64,000 nt of DNA from Methylobacillus caricis (GCF_020532705.1 NZ_JAJAVD010000003.1:166322-230321), one strand, 5' to 3'. Numbered from the stretch's first letter, positions 26,230 to 36,130 are shown. Numbers and translations: made by a program. The notes: generated from the sequence alone by a model not told the origin.

Positions 26230-27720
26230 ATGGAATTTAGCATAAAAAGCGGCAATCCGGAAAAACAGCGCAAAGATTGTGTGGTTGTCGGTATCTTCGA
26301 GTCGCGCAAATTGAGCGAGGCGGCAGCATCTCTGGACCGTATATCCGATGGTTATGTGAGTGCGATTCTGCGTAGTGGCGACATAGATGGCAAGGCTGGC
26401 TCTACACTGTTGTTGCATAGCATTCCTGGCGTTGCAGCTGAACGTGTGCTGTTGGTGGGCCTGGGCAAAGAACGCGAATTGAATGAGCGCAGTTACCGCC
26501 AGGCAGTGCGTGCCTCGATCAAGGCACTGGGTGTCCTGGCATCCGGTGATGTCGCTACATTCCTTGCCGAGGTGGCGGTGAAAAAGCACGATGTCAGCTG
26601 GCGCGTGTGTCAATTGGTGGAAGTGGCCGAGGATAGTGTCTACCGTTTTGACCGGTTCAAGAGCAAGCCGGCTGATAGCAAGAAAGGCATTGCCAAATTG
26701 CAGGTGCATGTGGCTCAGCGCACTGATGTAGCAGCAGGTGAAGCAGGTCTCAAGCAAGGCCTGGCTTTGGCTTCAGGCGTTAGTTTCAGCAAGGACTTGG
26801 GCAATCTTGCGCCTAACTATTGCACCCCAACTTATCTGGCTGAACAAGCCAAGGCATTGGGCAAGAGCCATGGGCTGCAGGTGGAAGTGCTGGAGCAGGC
26901 TGATATCGAAAAGCTCGGCATGGGCTCTTTCCTGGGGGTGACCAAAGGCAGTGTGCAACCGCCCAAGCTGATCGTGCTGCAGCACAATAAAGGCAAGAAA
27001 AACCAGAAACCGGTGGTGCTGGTAGGCAAGGGCATTACTTTCGATACCGGTGGGATTTCACTCAAGCCTGGTGCCGATATGGATGAGATGAAGTATGACA
27101 TGTGTGGTGCAGCCAGTGTGTTGGGCACCTTCAAGACCATTGCTGAACTTGGTCTTCCATTGAATGTAGTTGGTATTATCCCCACCTGCGAAAACATGCC
27201 GGACGGCAATGCCACACGCCCTGGCGATGTATTGACCAGTATGTCCGGCCAGACAATAGAGGTGCTCAATACAGATGCTGAAGGCCGGTTGATCTTGTGT
27301 GATGCATTGACCTATGCAGAGCGCTTTGAACCGCAGGCAGTCGTCGATATTGCGACCTTGACCGGCGCTTGCGTGATTGCGCTGGGCCATCATGCTAGTG
27401 GTTTGTTCAGTAACAAGGACAGTTTGGCGCAGGAACTGCTGCAGGCAGGCAATGAGGCCCAAGACCGTGCCTGGCAATTGCCATTGTGGGACGATTACCA
27501 AGGCCAGTTGGACAGCAACTTTGCAGACATGGGAAATATCGGAGGTCGTGCTGGTGGCAGTATTACTGCCGCCTGCTTCCTGTCTCGCTTTGCCAAGAAG
27601 TATGACTGGGCGCACCTGGACATCGCCGGCACTGCCTGGAAGTCCGGCAAGGAAAAAGGCTCAACCGGACGCCCGGTACCTTTGTTGACCGCATTCCTCA
27701 AGCAGCGCGCCGGGAAATAA
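26230..27720 (+). CDS. pepA: Leucyl aminopeptidase PepA (M17)
   Basis: 496 residues, full length. The M17 catalytic segments are clear: GKGITFDTGGISLKPG, MKYDMCGAASVLG and NTDAEGRL, which hold the dimetal ligands and the catalytic lysine and arginine. In E. coli the same protein also binds DNA in carAB control and in plasmid dimer resolution. It is cytoplasmic and hexameric. The start at 26230 follows AAGGATATTCAGG. It is divergent from lptF and eight bases upstream of holC, so pepA-holC is one operon. Confidence 0.96.
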   Translation: MEFSIKSGNPEKQRKDCVVVGIFESRKLSEAAASLDRISDGYVSAILRSGDIDGKAGSTLLLHSIPGVAAERVLLVGLGKERELNERSYRQAVRASIKALGVLASGDVATFLAEVAVKKHDVSWRVCQLVEVAEDSVYRFDRFKSKPADSKKGIAKLQVHVAQRTDVAAGEAGLKQGLALASGVSFSKDLGNLAPNYCTPTYLAEQAKALGKSHGLQVEVLEQADIEKLGMGSFLGVTKGSVQPPKLIVLQHNKGKKNQKPVVLVGKGITFDTGGISLKPGADMDEMKYDMCGAASVLGTFKTIAELGLPLNVVGIIPTCENMPDGNATRPGDVLTSMSGQTIEVLNTDAEGRLILCDALTYAERFEPQAVVDIATLTGACVIALGHHASGLFSNKDSLAQELLQAGNEAQDRAWQLPLWDDYQGQLDSNFADMGNIGGRAGGSITAACFLSRFAKKYDWAHLDIAGTAWKSGKEKGSTGRPVPLLTAFLKQRAGK

Positions 27721-27727
27721 TAGGCTC

Positions 27728-28159
27728 ATGACCAGAGTAGAATTTTTTTTCAATGTGGAGAACAAGTCGCTTCAAGTGGCCGCTCTTGGTAGCCGTGCGG
27801 TTGGCAAGGGCCGGCGACTGATGGTTTACACTGCCTCGCAGCAAGCGGCGGAGCAATTGGGGAATTTTCTCTGGAGCAATCCGCCCATAGGCTTTTTGCC
27901 CCATTGTCACGCTACGCATCCACGGGCCGCAGAAACACCGTTGATCATTGACTGGCGTAGTGAGGCCCTGCCACACGATGACATCCTGATTAACCTGCAT
28001 AGCCAGCATCCTCCATTTTTCAGCCGCTTCAGACGTTTAATCGAGATTGTCGGCCTGGATGAAGCGGACAAGGCAGCAGCAAGGGAACGTTTCCGCTTCT
28101 ATCGGGATCGAGGGTATGAACTGAGGACATTTGACGCCAATGGAGCGGCCTTGCCGTGA
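27728..28159 (+). CDS. holC: DNA polymerase III chi subunit HolC
   Basis: 143 residues, normal for chi. The N-terminus TRVEFFFNV, the middle FLPHCHA and the LINLH segment fit the family. Chi bridges the clamp loader (through psi) and single-strand binding protein during replication. It is placed after pepA as in most proteobacteria. Usually valS follows; here a gene for an acidic protein comes next. Confidence 0.9.
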   Translation: MTRVEFFFNVENKSLQVAALGSRAVGKGRRLMVYTASQQAAEQLGNFLWSNPPIGFLPHCHATHPRAAETPLIIDWRSEALPHDDILINLHSQHPPFFSRFRRLIEIVGLDEADKAAARERFRFYRDRGYELRTFDANGAALP

Positions 28160-28172
28160 AAGGAGTCCACCC

Positions 28173-28757
28173 ATGAGTGAACAGGCTAATGACGAACTGG
28201 CATTGGTATTGAGCCGGATTAATGCGCTTACCCGGCCCAAGGTGGAAACAAGGGACGAGAATCCCCCAACCGAACCCCTGGCAGCAGATGATATCCCCTT
28301 ACTGACCGAAATTTATGATGGCCAGGAGGCCTTTAGCCCGGTGGAGATAGAGCAATTATTTGCTCCTTTTTATCAGGACGAAGAACTCCAGTCGGTGGTG
28401 GATGGTGACCCAGGGTTGATTTCAGAAACTGAAATGAACATGGATGAGGATATTCAGGCTCACCAGATTAAATTCCTGCCGGTGGAAGACAGTCAGCAGG
28501 ATAGCGGCGAGTCTGACCAGCCTCTACCGGATGATCAGACTCTCGTGGCGGTCAGCCCGGAATTATTGCAGACGAATAGCGAGCTGGTGGAGGCGATCAT
28601 GGCTGACATGAAGCCGCTTGTTCAACATGCTGTAAAGCAGGCGGTACAACAAGAGTTGCAGCATATTGCACTGGAGCTGGAAGCACGGCTGGAGCAGGAG
28701 TTGAATGCCAGCTTGCGTGCCAGGGTGCAACAGGAGCTTGGCGACTCTTTAACCTAG
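28173..28757 (+). CDS. Acidic hypothetical protein downstream of holC
   Basis: 194 residues from the ATG at 28173, which has AGGAG before it. The first 130 residues are strongly acidic and low in complexity, with stretches such as SQQDSGESDQPLPDD. The C-terminal 60 residues (from about 135) look like an amphipathic helix rich in Q, E, A and L (LVQHAVKQAVQQELQ), which could form a coiled coil. No signal peptide or catalytic motif is visible. Proteins of this kind follow holC in several betaproteobacteria, but the function is unknown. Its 3' end overlaps gcvH by 9 bases, tail to tail. Confidence 0.65.
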   Translation: MSEQANDELALVLSRINALTRPKVETRDENPPTEPLAADDIPLLTEIYDGQEAFSPVEIEQLFAPFYQDEELQSVVDGDPGLISETEMNMDEDIQAHQIKFLPVEDSQQDSGESDQPLPDDQTLVAVSPELLQTNSELVEAIMADMKPLVQHAVKQAVQQELQHIALELEARLEQELNASLRARVQQELGDSLT

Positions 28758-29120
28758 CAAGGCACGGTACTGTTCAGCATTGAGCAGGTTGCTGGGAGTA
28801 TCGTTTGCGGTAAATGAGAAAATCCAGGCATCGTAGGGTTTTTCATTGATATCTTCGGGAGTGCTTTGCAGTACCTCGTTGATGGCCACCACGGTGCCGT
28901 TTGCCGGCGCATGCAGGTCTGAACCGGTTTTGACGGACTCCACCAGTCCGCATGGCGTGCCTGCAATGATGCTGGTTCCGGCAACAGGCGCCTCGACATA
29001 AACGATATCGCCCAGAAGGTCCTGTGCATAATCAGTGATACCAGCCAGCCAGCTGCCATCATCCTGCTGGCGTATCCACAAATGCTCGGCGGTGTAGTGC
29101 AGGTTCTCGGGAATTTTCAT
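28749..29120 (-). CDS. gcvH: Glycine cleavage system H protein
   Basis: 123 residues. The lipoyl-attachment lysine is Lys 64 in ESVKTGSDLHAP, the standard place for H protein. H shuttles the aminomethyl group between the P, T and L enzymes of glycine cleavage; H proteins also serve in lipoyl relay. No gcvT or gcvP is nearby, so the gene stands alone. The start at 29120 is followed by MKIPENLHYTAEH, the usual N-terminus. Confidence 0.94.
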   Translation of the reverse strand: MKIPENLHYTAEHLWIRQQDDGSWLAGITDYAQDLLGDIVYVEAPVAGTSIIAGTPCGLVESVKTGSDLHAPANGTVVAINEVLQSTPEDINEKPYDAWIFSFTANDTPSNLLNAEQYRALLG

Positions 29121-29243
29121 ATGCTTAAAATCTTAATGATGATCAGGTTGAGGTTATTTTCTCATAAACTGGCTTGGGTGTTGGGGGAAAGAATATTTTG
29201 TTATAACTATTAAGAAAGTTTGTAAAGATCCGATGCTATGTTA

Positions 29244-29272
29244 ATGACAAATCAAACTTTTTTATATACTAT
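29244..29272 (+). promoter_or_regulatory. Candidate promoter of the PBP7-type gene
   Basis: ATGACA (29244-29249) and TACTAT (29267-29272) are separated by 17 bases. TATACT at 29265 is a better -10 but leaves a 15-base spacer. The region is AT-rich and lies 31 bases before the ATG. Confidence 0.35.
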
Positions 29273-29302
29273 TCTTTCCGACTGTTGTGCGAGGTGGGCG
29301 CC

Positions 29303-30325
29303 ATGATTCGTAAAATTACACTGCTATTGACTGTGCTGGCTTTATGCATGCCGCCTATGCTGGCTTACGCGGCTGATAAAAAACCGCAGAAATCCGCCTC
29401 CAATAAAGCCAAGGCGACTAAAAAAGTAGTTGCCAAGAAACAATCCAAGGCGGCCGTTGCCAAGAAGAACGAAGCAAGCGGCCGTATCATCAGTACCATA
29501 CGTTCCAACAGTGCAGTTGCCAAATCTGCTCCCAGTTCTGGTGTGTTCAAGGACGAAAATGGCAATCTCCAGCTCGCTTCGACCAAGGCCTTGATTGTTA
29601 ACCAGAACAGTGGTGAAGTGCTCTATGCCAAAAGCACGGACATGGCCACGCCAATTGCTTCCGTGACAAAGCTCATGACCGCGATGGTAATGCTGGATGC
29701 CGGGCTGGATATGGATGAAAAGCTGCTGATTACCCGCGATGATGTGGATACCCTGAAGGGCACCAGTTCACGCATGACCATAGGTACTTCCCTTTCCCGT
29801 GCCGAATTGTTGCAGTTGGCGCTGATGGCATCCGAGAATCGTGCTGCCTCGGCATTGGGGCGCAACTATCCGGGCGGCTTGAATGCTTTTGTTGCTGCAA
29901 TGAATGTAAAGGCTTTGCAGCTTGGCATGCTCCATACCCGCTTTGCTGATCCCACTGGCCTTAACAGCTCGAATGTTTCCACTGCAGAGGATCTGGTGAA
30001 AATGGTACGAGCAGCTTATCAGTACCCGGAAATTCGCCATGTCTCAACTTCCACTGCCTATTCCGTGCCAGTTCATGGCATGCGTAATCCGCTAAATTAC
30101 GTCAACAGCAATGTATTGGTGCGCAACAGTGACTGGGTCATTGGTTTATCCAAAACCGGTTATATCAATGAGGCTGGCCGTTGCCTGGTCATGCAGGCCG
30201 AAATTGCCGGTCAGCCACTGATCATTGTATTGCTGGATTCTTTCAGCAAGAGTTCACGCATAGGGGATGCCCAGCGTATACGCAAATGGATAGAAAGTAG
30301 CAATAACCTGCATCACATGAGTTGA
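29303..30325 (+). CDS. pbpG: D-alanyl-D-alanine endopeptidase, PBP7/PbpG type
   Basis: 340 residues from the ATG at 29303, with GAGGTG before it. The signal peptide covers about 23 residues. A lysine/alanine-rich linker (residues 25-56) comes before the S11 peptidase domain, where the three catalytic boxes are present: SVTK (Ser 120), SEN (Ser 177) and KTG (284-286). PBP7 enzymes cut D-Ala-mDAP cross-links in peptidoglycan. The long basic linker is a local feature and may help bind the wall. A strong terminator follows. Confidence 0.9.
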   Translation: MIRKITLLLTVLALCMPPMLAYAADKKPQKSASNKAKATKKVVAKKQSKAAVAKKNEASGRIISTIRSNSAVAKSAPSSGVFKDENGNLQLASTKALIVNQNSGEVLYAKSTDMATPIASVTKLMTAMVMLDAGLDMDEKLLITRDDVDTLKGTSSRMTIGTSLSRAELLQLALMASENRAASALGRNYPGGLNAFVAAMNVKALQLGMLHTRFADPTGLNSSNVSTAEDLVKMVRAAYQYPEIRHVSTSTAYSVPVHGMRNPLNYVNSNVLVRNSDWVIGLSKTGYINEAGRCLVMQAEIAGQPLIIVLLDSFSKSSRIGDAQRIRKWIESSNNLHHMS

Positions 30326-30348
30326 TCGGTTTCTGGGTGTTACCTCCA

Positions 30349-30377
30349 ATAAAAAGCGGCCTAGGCCGCTTTTTTAT
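30349..30377. terminator. Bidirectional Rho-independent terminator between pbpG and topA
   Basis: A nearly perfect palindrome, AATAAAAAGCGGCC joined by TA to its complement, ends in six T residues. It can stop both convergent genes. Confidence 0.92.
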
Positions 30378-30412
30378 TGGTTTGATTATTTCGGTGAAAT
30401 ATCCCAAGACCT

Positions 30413-33001
30413 TTATTCGCTGCTGGATTTCTTGCCTGCAGTTTTCCTGGCCGCCGGTTTTTTTGTCGGTGCTTTCTTCGCAGTTGTTGCTGTCTTGCTT
30501 GCAGTCGTTTTTTTGGCAGCAGCAGGTTTCTTTGCAGGGGTTTTCTTCCCTTTTGCCGGGGCTTCCTTCGCCGCCTTGGCGGCAAGGAGTTCCAGCGCCT
30601 CCTCCATGGTCACGCTCTCGGGTTCCTGGCTCTTGGACAAGGTTGCACGGATTTCCCCATGCTGTACATAAGGTCCGTAGCGCCCGGAGTAGATGGCTAT
30701 CGTGCCTTCCGAAGTCGGATGCGCACCCAGCTCGCGGATAGGTGCGGGGCCAGAGTTGGCCTGCGCCAGCAGCTCAACGGCGCGGTTCATATCGATATCA
30801 AATACGCTGTCGCTCTTCGGAATGGACTTGAATTTGCCGTCATGGTTGACGTAAGGGCCGAAGCGCCCGATGTTGGCAACGACCTTTTTCCCGGTTTCAG
30901 GGTGCTGGCCCAAGTCGCGTGGCAGGGCGATAAGCTTGCGCGCAATTTCTAGATCCAGATTGGCTGGCGCGATCTCCTTGGGAATGCTGACACGCTTGGG
31001 CTTCTTCTTGCTGTCTTCCTCGGGCAAGCCGATTTGCAGGTAAGGGCCGTAAGGGCCGCTGAGCAAGAGGATATCCTTGCCGCTTTCGGTATCCTGTCCA
31101 ATCACCACCGGCTCCGAGCTGGGTGCGGCAGTACTTGATGTGTTACGGATGTAATCGCATTCCGGATAGCCTGAACAGCCGATGAATTTGCCAAAGCGGC
31201 CAAGACGGGAATGAAGTGGCTTGCCGCACTTGGGGCAGGCTTCGTCCAGCACTTCAACACCAGGGCGCTCTACATTGCTTTTTTCTATAATCTGATTGTT
31301 GAATCCCTGCCAGAACTCATTCAGTACGGGTATCCATTCGCGTTCGCCTTCAGCGATATCGTCCAACTCATTCTCGAGGTTGGCAGTAAAACCGTAGTCG
31401 ACATAACGGGTGAAGTGTTCGGTCAGGAACTTGTTTACTACGCGGCCTACGTCGGTCGGTGTGAAACGCTTCTTGTCCAGCAGCACATACTCGCGGTCCT
31501 GCAATGTGGAAATAATGCTGGCATATGTCGAGGGCCGGCCTATACCGTATTCTTCCAGCGCCTTTACAAGGCTGGCTTCGGAGTAGCGCGGCGGTGGCTC
31601 GGTAAAATGCTGGTCGCCAAATATTTTCTGTACGGCCAAGACTTCGCCGGTTTCCAGGTGGGGCAACTTGCTTTCGCCTTCCTCCTCCTCGTCGTCCACA
31701 CCTTCCATATACACAGCAATGAAGCCGGGAAACACCAGTGTCTGGCCTGTTGCGCGGAACAGGTTGGCTTCGGTGCCGATAGCGAGATCAACGCTGACCG
31801 CGTCAAATTTGGCCTGTGTCATCTGGCATGCCAGTGCGCGCTTCCATATCATTTCGTAAAGATTGAACTGCTCTGGCGTGAGGAATGCATGCAGGCTGGC
31901 TGGTGTGCGCGAGATATCGGTAGGGCGGATTGCTTCGTGGGCTTCTTGCGCGTTCTTGGCCTTGGTCTTGTACATGATGGGCGACTTGGGCAGGTAGTCA
32001 GCTGCAAAATTCTTCTTGATATAGTCGCGGATCTGCATCACGGCCTCGGCCGCCAAGCTGAAGCTGTCGGTACGCATATAGGTAATCAGGCCGGTGGTGC
32101 CGCTGCCGATATCGATCCCTTCATACAACTGTTGTGCCACGCGCATGGTGCGGCTGGTGGTGAAGCCCAGTTTTCGCACAGATTCCTGCTGCAGGGTCGA
32201 TGTGGTGAAGGGCGCGGCTGGGCTGCGGCTGCGTTGCTTTTTCTCAACACGGGTGACCGTGGTCTTGCCGGCGCTGGCAAGCAGCAGCTTGCCGACGATT
32301 TCCTGTTGCTGGTCATGGTTTGTGATGGTGAATTGCTCCACCTTCTGGCCGTCAAGCTGCACCAGGCGTGCGTCAAATGCATGCTGGTGCTTCAGTGACT
32401 CAAGGTGGATGGTCCAGTATTCCTGGCTCTTGAAAGCCTCGATTTCCAGCTCGCGCTCTACAATCAGGCGCAGGGCCGGGCTTTGCACGCGTCCCGCGGA
32501 GAGGCCGCGGCGGATTTTCTTCCAGAGCAATGGCGACAGGTTGAAACCTACCAGGTAGTCCAGCGCACGACGCGCCTGCTGGGCATTGACCAGCGGCATG
32601 GAAATGTCGCGCGGATCGTCTATCGCATTCTGTACCGCATTCTTGGTGATCTCATGGAACACTACGCGCTTCAGCAGCTTATCCTTGATCAGCTTCTTGC
32701 TTTTCAGGATTTCGGCAATATGCCATGAAATCGCTTCACCTTCGCGGTCCGGGTCGGTTGCGAGATAAATGGCATCTGCTGTTTTGACTGCCTTGGCAAT
32801 TGCATCCACATGCTTGGAGTTGCGGTCGATGACTTCATATTTCATTGCAAAGTCATTCTCGGTATCAACAGCACCTGTTTTGGGGATGAGGTCGCGTACG
32901 TGTCCATATGAGGCTAGAACCTCAAAATCCTTGCCCAGATATTTCTTCAGGGTCTTGGCTTTGGATGGCGATTCAACGATCAGCAGTTTTGACATGGACA
33001 C
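30413..33001 (-). CDS. topA: DNA topoisomerase I
   Basis: 862 residues. The TOPRIM domain comes first (LLIVESPSKAKTLKKYL; acidic triad ATDPDREGE). The catalytic tyrosine is Tyr 308 in LITYMRTDSF. A C4 zinc finger (CPKCGKPL...CSGYPEC) and further DNA-binding repeats follow. The last 60 residues are almost all Lys, Ala, Pro and Thr, a histone-like tail. It relaxes negative supercoils. The start is either the GTG at 33001 or the ATG at 32995; both leave the domain intact. smg and dprA, common upstream neighbours, are absent. Confidence 0.96.
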   Translation of the reverse strand: MSMSKLLIVESPSKAKTLKKYLGKDFEVLASYGHVRDLIPKTGAVDTENDFAMKYEVIDRNSKHVDAIAKAVKTADAIYLATDPDREGEAISWHIAEILKSKKLIKDKLLKRVVFHEITKNAVQNAIDDPRDISMPLVNAQQARRALDYLVGFNLSPLLWKKIRRGLSAGRVQSPALRLIVERELEIEAFKSQEYWTIHLESLKHQHAFDARLVQLDGQKVEQFTITNHDQQQEIVGKLLLASAGKTTVTRVEKKQRSRSPAAPFTTSTLQQESVRKLGFTTSRTMRVAQQLYEGIDIGSGTTGLITYMRTDSFSLAAEAVMQIRDYIKKNFAADYLPKSPIMYKTKAKNAQEAHEAIRPTDISRTPASLHAFLTPEQFNLYEMIWKRALACQMTQAKFDAVSVDLAIGTEANLFRATGQTLVFPGFIAVYMEGVDDEEEEGESKLPHLETGEVLAVQKIFGDQHFTEPPPRYSEASLVKALEEYGIGRPSTYASIISTLQDREYVLLDKKRFTPTDVGRVVNKFLTEHFTRYVDYGFTANLENELDDIAEGEREWIPVLNEFWQGFNNQIIEKSNVERPGVEVLDEACPKCGKPLHSRLGRFGKFIGCSGYPECDYIRNTSSTAAPSSEPVVIGQDTESGKDILLLSGPYGPYLQIGLPEEDSKKKPKRVSIPKEIAPANLDLEIARKLIALPRDLGQHPETGKKVVANIGRFGPYVNHDGKFKSIPKSDSVFDIDMNRAVELLAQANSGPAPIRELGAHPTSEGTIAIYSGRYGPYVQHGEIRATLSKSQEPESVTMEEALELLAAKAAKEAPAKGKKTPAKKPAAAKKTTASKTATTAKKAPTKKPAARKTAGKKSSSE

Positions 33002-33186
33002 ACGATTTGTGGGATGCGGAGCGGCAGATGATAAGAGTAAATTGCGCGCTACACAAGAAAGCTCTGTAAATTTAGGTGCTTGCCGCGCAATTTTTTCGGA
33101 AACTCTTCAGGCAAAACCCAATCCATATCGCCTGAATTCCGGCTCTGGCATTGCCAATCAGGCCAATTGGGCGGTAGTCCCGTATT

Positions 33187-34098
33187 TCAGGCGATATTGC
33201 GCTTGAACTCTATCCGGGTACCTTCGCTGGTGGCAAGCGTCAGTGCCGGGTTGTTCTCTTTGTCTATATCGCCAAACAAGGGGTCTTCGTCTTCCAGCTT
33301 GGTTTGGGTCATGTTCTTGAAGTCATATAGATCAGTATCGGCAAGGTGGGAAGGTTCCACATTGGTGATCGCCCGGAAAATATTGTTGACGCGGCCAGGC
33401 TGCTCGCGCTCCCAGGCCTGCAGCATGTCCTTGACCTTCTGCCGTTGCAGATTCTCCTGAGAACCGCACAGATCGCAAGGAATGATAGGGAACTCCATGC
33501 TGCGCGCATAGCTGGCAATGTCCCTTTCGGAACAATATGCCAGTGGGCGTATTACCTGGAACTCTCCCTTGTTGGTGGCGAGCTTGGGCGGCATGGCCTT
33601 CATTTTTGCGCCAAAGAACATATTGAGGAACAGCGTTTCCACGATGTCGTCCCGATGGTGACCAAGTGCGATCTTGTTCGCACCCAGCTCCTGGGCCGTG
33701 CGGTAGATGATGCCACGACGCAGGCGCGAACAGAGTGAGCAGGTGGTTTTGCCTTCAGGTATCTTTTCCTTGACGATGGAATAGGTATCAGCTTCCACAA
33801 TGCGGTGTTCCACCCCCAGCTGCTTCAGGTAGGCAGGGAGGATGTGCTCGGGAAATCCTGGTTGTTTCTGGTCCAGGTTCATCGCGATCAGCTTGAAGTT
33901 GATGGGTGCGCGCTCTTGCAGGGCGAGCAGGACCATGAGCATGGTATAGGAGTCTTTGCCGCCACTCATGCAGACGAGTACGGTATCCCCTTCTTCTATC
34001 ATGTTGTAGTCGCCAATGGCTTTGCCGGTGGCGCTGATGAGGCTGTTGCGCAGCTTCAGGAAGCTGTTTGATGCGGTATCTGGGTAATGTTTGATCAT
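33187..34098 (-). CDS. ttcA: tRNA 2-thiocytidine biosynthesis protein TtcA
   Basis: 303 residues from the ATG at 34098. The PP-loop SGGKDS (45-50) binds ATP. Four cysteines in two CxxC pairs (120/123 and 208/211) fit the [4Fe-4S] cluster and persulfide relay of TtcA. It thiolates C32 of certain tRNAs. The longer frame reaching 34212 would run into the reductase gene and is rejected. Between this gene and topA lie 185 bases with no visible gene. Confidence 0.94.
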   Translation of the reverse strand: MIKHYPDTASNSFLKLRNSLISATGKAIGDYNMIEEGDTVLVCMSGGKDSYTMLMVLLALQERAPINFKLIAMNLDQKQPGFPEHILPAYLKQLGVEHRIVEADTYSIVKEKIPEGKTTCSLCSRLRRGIIYRTAQELGANKIALGHHRDDIVETLFLNMFFGAKMKAMPPKLATNKGEFQVIRPLAYCSERDIASYARSMEFPIIPCDLCGSQENLQRQKVKDMLQAWEREQPGRVNNIFRAITNVEPSHLADTDLYDFKNMTQTKLEDEDPLFGDIDKENNPALTLATSEGTRIEFKRNIA

Positions 34099-34111
34099 GA
34101 TTGGGTAGTTC

Positions 34112-34906
34112 TTAAAGATTGAGTGAACGCCCGCCGTCAACGGCAATGACATGGCCGGTAATGAAGGGGGCATCCTGAAGCAGGAAGCGTACAGCCTTGG
34201 CAACATCGTCACCTTCGCCTATGCGCTTGAGCAATGTTTGTGAAATCACGCGTTGTCGATAAACTTCATCGAACTGCGGGTTGTCCTCGGGCCAGAGTAC
34301 TGGTCCAGGGGCAACCGCATTGACGCGCACATCTGGGGCAAGCTCGTGGGCCAGTGATTTGGTCAGGGTCACCAGGCCAGCCTTGGCTACGCTGTAAACG
34401 ATGTAACTTTTCTTGGGGCGTTCCACGTGCATGTCGGTGATATTGATGATGCTGCCGCGGTTTTTCTTCAATTCTGGTGCCGCTGCCTGGGAAAGAAACA
34501 ACGGTGCCTTCAGGTTGGGGCCTATCAGGTCTTCCCATTCATCGGCTCCAATGGAGCCGAGTTCTGTGGGGTAATAACTGGACGCATTGTTGATCAGGGC
34601 ATCCAGCCGGCCGAAATGAGAGACGGTTTCCTGTATCAGTGTCGGTAACACGCTCAGCTTCAGCAGGTCGCCCTGGATAATGGCCACCGAGTTGGGGCGC
34701 TTCAGGTTGAGTTCTGATTGCAAGGTGCGTGCCTCACCCTTGGAGCTGCGATAGTGAATCATCAGGTTGGCACCGCTAGCATGCAGCAGGCGGCAGATGG
34801 CCGCGCCCACGCGCTTGGCGCCACCGGTGATCAGTATGACCTTGTTTTCCAGAGTGGAATCCACGTTTGTCCCAAAGAGTCTGAAGCTTGCAGAATAACG
34901 AAGCAT
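34112..34906 (-). CDS. Short-chain reductase, pteridine-reductase-like
   Basis: About 264 residues from the ATG at 34906; a GTG at 34864 would give a shorter N-terminus. The Rossmann motif [10 protein letters not shown], the NNAS segment and the catalytic YSVAK (Tyr and Lys) are present, as are the SDR-specific [17 protein letters not shown] residues. The TGGAKRVG form and sequence length fit the pteridine reductase / FolM branch, which reduces dihydropteridines with NADPH. The substrate is not certain. It is followed by ttcA after 13 bases. Confidence 0.78.
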   Translation of the reverse strand: MLRYSASFRLFGTNVDSTLENKVILITGGAKRVGAAICRLLHASGANLMIHYRSSKGEARTLQSELNLKRPNSVAIIQGDLLKLSVLPTLIQETVSHFGRLDALINNASSYYPTELGSIGADEWEDLIGPNLKAPLFLSQAAAPELKKNRGSIINITDMHVERPKKSYIVYSVAKAGLVTLTKSLAHELAPDVRVNAVAPGPVLWPEDNPQFDEVYRQRVISQTLLKRIGEGDDVAKAVRFLLQDAPFITGHVIAVDGGRSLNL

Positions 34907-34919
34907 TATAATGCAATCC

Positions 34920-36083
34920 ATGGACATCACTTCATTACCTGTGCCAGATCAGGACGCTTTGGCGCATAGCCGACAACTCACACAACATATTCATCATCAA
35001 ATACATGCCGCAGGTGGCTGGCTGGATTTTGTCAGTTACATGAATCTTGCACTCTATAGTCCCGGCCTGGGCTATTACAGTGGCGGGGCGAAGAAATTCG
35101 GGGCGGCGGGCGATTTTGTCACGGCGCCGGAAATTTCTCCTTTGTTTGCCCAGACCCTGGCGCAACAGGTTGCACAAGTATTACAGGAAACCAAGGGTTC
35201 CATACTGGAGCTGGGGGCTGGCAGTGGCAGGCTTGCTGCTGCGCTATTACAGGAGTTGGCGGATTCAAGGCGGTTGCCAGAGCAGTACCTGATATTGGAG
35301 GTTAGTGCGCATTTGCGGCAGGTCCAGCAACAGTATTTGGGCATGGTGTTGCCGGCTGCAGTCTTCCAGTGTTTGCAATGGCTGGATCAATTGCCTGAAA
35401 GTTTCACGGGTATTGTATTGGGCAATGAAGTGCTCGATGCCCTGCCTGTCAGTCTGGTGCAACATAGCAACGGTGGACTGCAGGAGCTGGGTGTGGTGAT
35501 GAAAGAAGGGGGAGGGCTGGATTTTTCATCCAAGCCCCTGGCCGCGGGGGAGCTTCATGACGCTGTTGCAAGCCTGGCGCTGGCTGATGGATACCAGACT
35601 GAAATTTGCCTGGCCGCACAGGGATTGATAGGCAGTCTTGGCAGGATGCTGGAGCGGGGCGTATTGTTGTTCATAGACTATGGTTTTTCCCGTGCAGAGT
35701 ATTACCACCCCCAACGTAGCCAAGGCACCCTGATGTGCCATTACCGGCATTATGCCCACCAGAATCCTTTTCTATATCCCGGATTGCAGGACATTACCGC
35801 CCATGTGGACTTTACGGCAATAGCCGAAGCTGGCGTTGCCAGCGGCTTGAGTGTGCATGGGTATTGCGGGCAGGCCCAATTCCTGATCAATTGTGGTATC
35901 ACGCAGATATTGATGCGCGTCTCGCCAGAAAACATTGTCAGTTACGCCCCCTTGGCTGGCCAGGCACAAAAGCTGCTGTCTCCTGCTGAAATGGGAGAGT
36001 TGTTCAAGGTGATTGCGCTGGGTAAGGGCATCCCAGGGGATTTGCTTGGATTTGTCTGTGGGAATCGCGTGCATACCTTATGA
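34920..36083 (+). CDS. SAM-dependent methyltransferase, MidA/NDUFAF7 (DUF185) family
   Basis: About 387 residues; the ATG at 34920 and the ATG at 34911 are both possible. The methylase motif ILELGAGSGRLAAALL stands near residue 97, and FIDYGFSRAEYYHPQR and GTLMCHYRHYAHQNP are typical of the MidA/NDUFAF7 family. The mitochondrial member dimethylates an arginine of a complex I subunit; the bacterial substrate is not settled. TATAAT at 34907-34912 sits only 7 bases before the ATG, so a leaderless start is possible but unproven. It is divergent from the pteridine-reductase-like gene. Confidence 0.83.
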   Translation: MDITSLPVPDQDALAHSRQLTQHIHHQIHAAGGWLDFVSYMNLALYSPGLGYYSGGAKKFGAAGDFVTAPEISPLFAQTLAQQVAQVLQETKGSILELGAGSGRLAAALLQELADSRRLPEQYLILEVSAHLRQVQQQYLGMVLPAAVFQCLQWLDQLPESFTGIVLGNEVLDALPVSLVQHSNGGLQELGVVMKEGGGLDFSSKPLAAGELHDAVASLALADGYQTEICLAAQGLIGSLGRMLERGVLLFIDYGFSRAEYYHPQRSQGTLMCHYRHYAHQNPFLYPGLQDITAHVDFTAIAEAGVASGLSVHGYCGQAQFLINCGITQILMRVSPENIVSYAPLAGQAQKLLSPAEMGELFKVIALGKGIPGDLLGFVCGNRVHTL

Positions 36084-36130
36084 ATTTGCCTGAATGCAAT
36101 AGTCTATAATCCCGTTTTTTTAGTCATTGA

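Noticed and set aside
31211..32398. 395-codon open frame on the plus strand inside topA
   Set aside because: It lies fully antisense to topA, has no family features and has no ribosome site; long antisense frames are expected opposite such genes.
34887..34920. TATAAT next to the MidA-like start as proof of a leaderless transcript
   Set aside because: The best -35 candidate is only 13 bases away, too short a spacer; kept only as a remark in the gene entry.
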